Below, piece after piece: positions 60,529 to 64,000 of a stretch of DNA of 64,000 nt. The notes beneath the pieces are model-generated. The model searched no databases. It was not told the origin of the DNA and worked only from the letters and a program-made list of their open reading frames with translations. Source of the stretch: Mesorhizobium sp. 1M-11 (GTDB lineage Bacteria; Pseudomonadota; Alphaproteobacteria; Rhizobiales; Rhizobiaceae). The DNA is taken from assembly GCF_001303895.1 (NCBI RefSeq), contig NZ_LJSD01000001.1, positions 62,001 through 126,000 on the forward strand. Direction: 5' to 3'. The stretch's first letter is position 1, and each line of letters begins with the position of its first letter. Made by a program: the position numbers and the translations under genes.

Positions 60529-61518
60529 ATGAGCCTTGAACAGCAGATTTCCTCCTCCCGACGCATTGCGCTGATCGACGTCTTGCGTGGCATCGCGCTT
60601 CTGGCGATGGCCAGCTACCACTTCACCTGGGACCTCGGATTCTTCGGTTACACGAGCCTGGGACTGACCGCGCACGGCCCCTGGAAGCTCTATGCACGCT
60701 GTATCGCCTCGAGCTTCCTCTTCCTGGTCGGTGTCTCGCTTGTGCTCGCGCATGGCGAGCGCATCCGCTGGCGGGGCTTCTGGATCCGCTTCGCCATGGT
60801 GGCGGTGGCGGCGGCTGCGATCTCTGTGGCGACCTATTTCGCCACACCCGAAAGCTTCATCTTCTTCGGCATCCTGCATCAGATCGCGCTGGCCAGCGTG
60901 CTCGGGCTTCTGTTCCTGCGCCTGCCTGCGCTGCTGACGCTGGTCGTCGCCGCGCTGGTGGTCGCGGCTCCTTTCTATCTGCGCTCGCCCTTTTTCGATC
61001 ATCCTGCACTTTTATGGGTCGGCCTCTCCTCGGCCGACCCGCGCTCGAACGACTACGTCCCGCTGTTTCCCTGGTTCGGTGCGGTAATGATCGGCATCGG
61101 CGTGGCCAAACTGGCCAAGGCGGCCGGCTTGTTCGAACGACTGGCGACCATTTCACTCAGCCAGACATTTCAGCGTCCCCTCACCTTCATCGGCCGCCAC
61201 AGCCTGGCCTTCTACCTGATCCACCAGCCCGTGTTGATCGGTTGCGTATGGCTGTTTGCGCAAGCGTGGCCCGCCCCGGCACAAGATCAGAAGCTCGGCT
61301 TCACCAATACCTGCCAGGCATCGTGCCAGGACAGCCGCGACGCCGCCTTCTGCGTGCGCTATTGTGGATGCATGCTCACCGCGGTCGAAAAGGACGGGCT
61401 GCTGACCGGCATCATGAGGGGCGACCAGTCGGCTTCGGCCAGGACCCGCCTCAGCGATCTCATCAGCACCTGCACGGTTCAGACCGAGGACGCCATGAGC
61501 CCGGGGGAACCACAATGA
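60529..61518 (+). CDS. DUF1624 acyltransferase-like membrane protein with cysteine-rich tail
   Basis: A 329-residue protein. Residues 1-245 have the DUF1624/HGSNAT catalytic fold (LIDVLRGIALLAMASYHFTWD, FFGILHQIALASVLGL, FIGRHSLAFYLIHQPVLI) with several helices. Residues 255-330 form a tail with Cys262, 266, 275, 279 and 281 (C-x3-C-x8-C-x3-C-x-C). The tail probably binds metal or forms disulfides. Acyl or sugar acceptor unknown. Coupled to the ICMT-like gene (ATGA). Confidence 0.8.
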   Translation: MSLEQQISSSRRIALIDVLRGIALLAMASYHFTWDLGFFGYTSLGLTAHGPWKLYARCIASSFLFLVGVSLVLAHGERIRWRGFWIRFAMVAVAAAAISVATYFATPESFIFFGILHQIALASVLGLLFLRLPALLTLVVAALVVAAPFYLRSPFFDHPALLWVGLSSADPRSNDYVPLFPWFGAVMIGIGVAKLAKAAGLFERLATISLSQTFQRPLTFIGRHSLAFYLIHQPVLIGCVWLFAQAWPAPAQDQKLGFTNTCQASCQDSRDAAFCVRYCGCMLTAVEKDGLLTGIMRGDQSASARTRLSDLISTCTVQTEDAMSPGEPQ

Positions 61519-61985
61519 CCGACACCGCTCGCCTTCCGTTTCCACTGCCGCCGATCATCTTCCTGATCGCGTTGATTGCAGGGGTTGTCCTCGGCATCCT
61601 CTATCCTTTGCCCTGGTTCGGCGACGTCCTGGGCGACATCCTGTTCGGCTTCGGCTGGCTGGCTGCGTTGGGCGCGGTGGCGTTGTGGTTCGCGGCCATC
61701 CGCATGATGTTCAGGGCCAGGACGCCACTGAACCCAGTGGCCACGCCGACGCATCTTTTGACCGGCGGTCCATTCGGCATCAGCCGCAACCCGATCTATC
61801 TGTCGCTGGCAACGCTGGTTGTCGGTATCGGGCTGATCACCGGCAACATCTGGCTCATCCTGCTTGCCTTCGTCGCGGGGCTGTTAACCAGCAAGCTGGT
61901 GATCCAGCGAGAGGAAAAGACGCTCGCTGGCAAATTCGGCAAGAAATATCACGACTACGCCAAGCGCGTACGCCGCTGGATCTGA
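61515..61985 (+). CDS. isoprenylcysteine carboxyl methyltransferase-like membrane protein
   Basis: A 156-residue protein with four helices and the PEMT/ICMT signature in GGPFGISRNPIYLSLA and QREEKTLAGKFGKKYHDYAKRVRRWI. SAM-dependent methylation of a lipid or membrane metabolite is likely. Translationally coupled to the DUF1624 gene, so both may modify the same surface molecule. Confidence 0.83.
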   Translation: MTDTARLPFPLPPIIFLIALIAGVVLGILYPLPWFGDVLGDILFGFGWLAALGAVALWFAAIRMMFRARTPLNPVATPTHLLTGGPFGISRNPIYLSLATLVVGIGLITGNIWLILLAFVAGLLTSKLVIQREEKTLAGKFGKKYHDYAKRVRRWI

Positions 61986-62032
61986 GGCAATTCCCGGCCA
62001 CGCACCGTCAGATAATTGCTGACGTGCGTTTG

Positions 62033-63346
62033 TTAGCCGGCCCGCTCGATGCGGATCACTTGCGCCTTGTCGGTCAGGTGACCGTCCTTGGTGATGGCCT
62101 CCACCGCCTTGCGCACCGCCGCTTCCGTCGTTTCGTGCGTGACGAGAATGACGGTCTTCTTGTCGACGACCTCCGGCCCGACAGCGTGCTGAACGATCGA
62201 TTCCAGCGAAATATCGTTGTCGGCCATACGCTTGGCCACGGAAGCGAATACGCCGACACGGTCGTGCACGGTGAGGCGAATGAAGTAGCCGCCGGCATGG
62301 CTGCGCATCTGCGCTTTCTTGTAAGGTTTCAGTTCCCTGGCCGGACGACCGAACACCGGTCCGTGCTGGAAGCCGGGCTGGCTCTTGGCGATGTCGGCGA
62401 TATCGCCGACCACCGCCGAGGCCGTGGCATTGCCGCCGGCGCCAGGGCCGGACAGCAACAATTCGCCCAGGATGTCGGTCTCGATAGCCACCGCGTTGGT
62501 AACGCCGTGCACCTGTGCGATCACGGAGGCGGTCGGCACCATGGTCGGGTGCACGCGCTGTTCGATACCGCTTTCGGTGCGTTGGGCAACGCCGAGCAGC
62601 TTGATGCGATAGCCGAGTTCGGCGGCGGCACGAATGTCGGCCTGGGTGATGTTGGAAATGCCTTCCAGATAGATGTCGTCGGCAGCGATCTTATGCCCGA
62701 AAGCCAGGCTGGTGAGGATGGCGAGCTTGTGGGCGGTGTCGTTGCCTTCGATGTCGAAGGTCGGATCAGCCTCGGCATAGCCGAGACGCTGCGCATCCTT
62801 CAGGCACGCTTCGAAGGATAGGCCCTCGGCCTCCATGCGGGTCAGGATATAATTGCAGGTGCCGTTCAGGATGCCAAAGACGCGGTTGACCGAATTGCCG
62901 GCCATCGCCTCGCGCATCGTCTTGATGACCGGAATACCGCCGGCCACCGCCGCCTCATAGTTGAGCAGCACGCCTTTCTTCTCGGCGATCTCGGCCAGCG
63001 CCACGCCATGCTTGGCAAGCAGTGCCTTGTTGGCCGTCACCACATGTCGGCCGGCTTCGAGCGCAGCTTTCACGCTTTCGCGCGCGGGGCCTTCGTCGCC
63101 GCCTATCAGCTCGATGAAGACATCGATTTCGTTCGAACGGGCGAGATCGATCGGATTGTCGAACCACGAGACATTGGAAAGATCGACACCGCGATCCTTG
63201 CCACGGCTGCGCGCAGAGACGGCGGTCACGGTGATGGTGCGGCCACACTGGCGGGTTAGTTCGGCCGCCTTTTCCGTGAGCACACGCACCACCGAAGCCC
63301 CGACGGTGCCGAGGCCGGCAATTCCAACACGCAAGGATTCAGCCAT
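62033..63346 (-). CDS. hom: homoserine dehydrogenase
   Basis: A 437-residue enzyme: NAD(P) motif GIAGLGTVGASVV (9-21), catalytic Lys in IPVIKTMREAMAG, the FGILNGTCNYILT block and a C-terminal ACT domain (about 350-430). It reduces aspartate semialdehyde to homoserine for threonine and methionine. It follows the AlaC-type gene by 47 bases on the same strand. Confidence 0.95.
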   Translation of the reverse strand: MAESLRVGIAGLGTVGASVVRVLTEKAAELTRQCGRTITVTAVSARSRGKDRGVDLSNVSWFDNPIDLARSNEIDVFIELIGGDEGPARESVKAALEAGRHVVTANKALLAKHGVALAEIAEKKGVLLNYEAAVAGGIPVIKTMREAMAGNSVNRVFGILNGTCNYILTRMEAEGLSFEACLKDAQRLGYAEADPTFDIEGNDTAHKLAILTSLAFGHKIAADDIYLEGISNITQADIRAAAELGYRIKLLGVAQRTESGIEQRVHPTMVPTASVIAQVHGVTNAVAIETDILGELLLSGPGAGGNATASAVVGDIADIAKSQPGFQHGPVFGRPARELKPYKKAQMRSHAGGYFIRLTVHDRVGVFASVAKRMADNDISLESIVQHAVGPEVVDKKTVILVTHETTEAAVRKAVEAITKDGHLTDKAQVIRIERAG

Positions 63347-63393
63347 GATGGACGGCCCCTCTTTCTCGGTCTTTCAGGATTGTCTGCGGCAGT

Positions 63394-64000
63394 TCAGCGA
63401 TGTGCTGCCAGTGGCACCACATTGTTGGGCTGCTTGGCGGTGGTCGCCAGGAATTTCTTGATGTTGCGGGCCGCCTGCCGGATGCGGTGCTCGTTCTCGA
63501 CCAGAGCCAGGCGCACGTAATCGTCGCCGTGCTCACCGAAGCCGATACCAGGCGCTACAGCCACATCGGCGTGCTCGATCAGCAGCTTGGAGAATTCGAG
63601 CGAACCGAGATGCTTGAACGGCTCGGGGATCGGTGCCCAGGCGAACATCGTGGCGGCGGGCGCCGGGATGTCCCAGCCCGCGCGGCCGAAGGCATCGACC
63701 ATCACGTCGCGGCGCTTGTGGTAGATATCGCGCACTTCCTCGATGTCGGAACCATCACCGTTGAGCGCCGCGGTGGCCGCGACCTGGATCGGCGTGAAGG
63801 CGCCGTAGTCGAGATAGGACTTGACGCGCGTCAGCGCCGCGATCAGCCGCTCGTTGCCGACGGCGAAACCCATGCGCCAGCCGGGCATGGAGAAGGTCTT
63901 CGACATCGAAGTGAACTCGACGGTGACGTCGATCGCGCCCGGCACCTGCAGCACCGAAGGGGGCGGGTTGCCGTCGAAATAGATCTCCGAATAGGCGAGA
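63394..64000 (-). CDS. AlaC-type pyridoxal aminotransferase (5' end outside the window)
   Basis: At least 202 residues in frame to the window edge. LAYSEIYFDGNPPPSVLQVP, the PLP Lys in SMSKTFSMPGWRMGF and the tail EHRIRQAARNIKKFL match the alanine-transaminase AlaC/AlaT family. A related diaminopimelate-type role cannot be excluded. Upstream of hom, likely one operon. Confidence 0.87.
   Translation of the reverse strand, partial: LAYSEIYFDGNPPPSVLQVPGAIDVTVEFTSMSKTFSMPGWRMGFAVGNERLIAALTRVKSYLDYGAFTPIQVAATAALNGDGSDIEEVRDIYHKRRDVMVDAFGRAGWDIPAPAATMFAWAPIPEPFKHLGSLEFSKLLIEHADVAVAPGIGFGEHGDDYVRLALVENEHRIRQAARNIKKFLATTAKQPNNVVPLAAHR

Noticed and set aside
1-64000. tRNA, rRNA, insertion sequences, integrases or prophage
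   Set aside because: No cloverleaf, rRNA segment, transposase or phage gene was recognised. A tRNA could be missed by eye, so this is a negative of limited strength.

Overview
The window looks like chromosomal DNA from an alphaproteobacterium of the Hyphomicrobiales, probably the Phyllobacteriaceae (Mesorhizobium/Aminobacter-like). The evidence is high GC with dense overlapping operons, a soxBDAG heterotetrameric sarcosine oxidase, aerobic-type cobalamin genes (cobC, cobD, cobO, cobP) with cbtAB, DUF1127 and DUF1194 proteins, a PF13769 protein typical of Brucella relatives, and the short palindromic intergenic repeats common in this order. This assignment is inference; there is no rRNA or tRNA in the window. 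I see no insertion sequence, integrase, phage or CRISPR.

Left end (1-9.2 kb): a corrinoid/folate one-carbon module. It has a partial DUF1638 protein, a formyltransferase, a fatty acid desaturase, a PF13769 protein, an MTHFR C-terminal-type cysteine protein, a methylene-THF reductase, a methyl-THF:corrinoid methyltransferase behind a perfect 10+10 bp palindrome, and a RACo-type corrinoid activator. Together they could move methyl groups from a methylated substrate through a corrinoid protein to THF and re-activate the corrinoid when it is oxidised. The substrate-specific methyltransferase and corrinoid protein are probably just left of the window.

9.5-19.2 kb: two L,D-transpeptidases, an esterase/lipase, a LysR regulator divergent from a DUF1127 mini-protein, an unannotated 44-residue ORF behind a dispersed repeat, a GlxA/GbdR-type AraC regulator, a DUF1194 protein and a first dimethylglycine-dehydrogenase-like FAD/GcvT enzyme.

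19.4-27.1 kb: the most unusual block. It holds a HAD-UbiA fusion, a DprE1-like FAD oxidase, an ArnE-like small flippase, an NAD-dependent epimerase/reductase, a class III aminotransferase and, divergently, a large polytopic membrane protein. These are the parts expected for making, flipping and transferring a polyprenyl-phosphate-linked pentose or amino-pentose.

27.3-46.2 kb: a mechanosensitive channel, soxBDAG with a RidA protein, an MFS pump, a nitroreductase, an XRE-cupin regulator, and a tightly coupled operon in which two DMGDH-like enzymes flank a HAD phosphatase and an aminotransferase. The window thus has four folate-dependent N-demethylating enzyme systems, which fits a specialist in methylated amines or betaines feeding the THF pool.

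46.3-54.0 kb: a catabolic and uptake cluster (flavodoxin-fold oxidoreductase, FAD oxidase, cytosine/creatinine-deaminase-like amidohydrolase, NMT1-type ABC transporter, RidA, creatininase family), likely for a small nitrogenous ring compound.

54.1-58.8 kb: late cobalamin biosynthesis and cobalt uptake under a cobalamin riboswitch, which supplies the cofactor the left-end module needs. 59-64 kb: an MFS transporter, a DUF1624 acyltransferase-like protein with a cysteine-rich tail, an ICMT-like methyltransferase, homoserine dehydrogenase and a partial AlaC-type aminotransferase.
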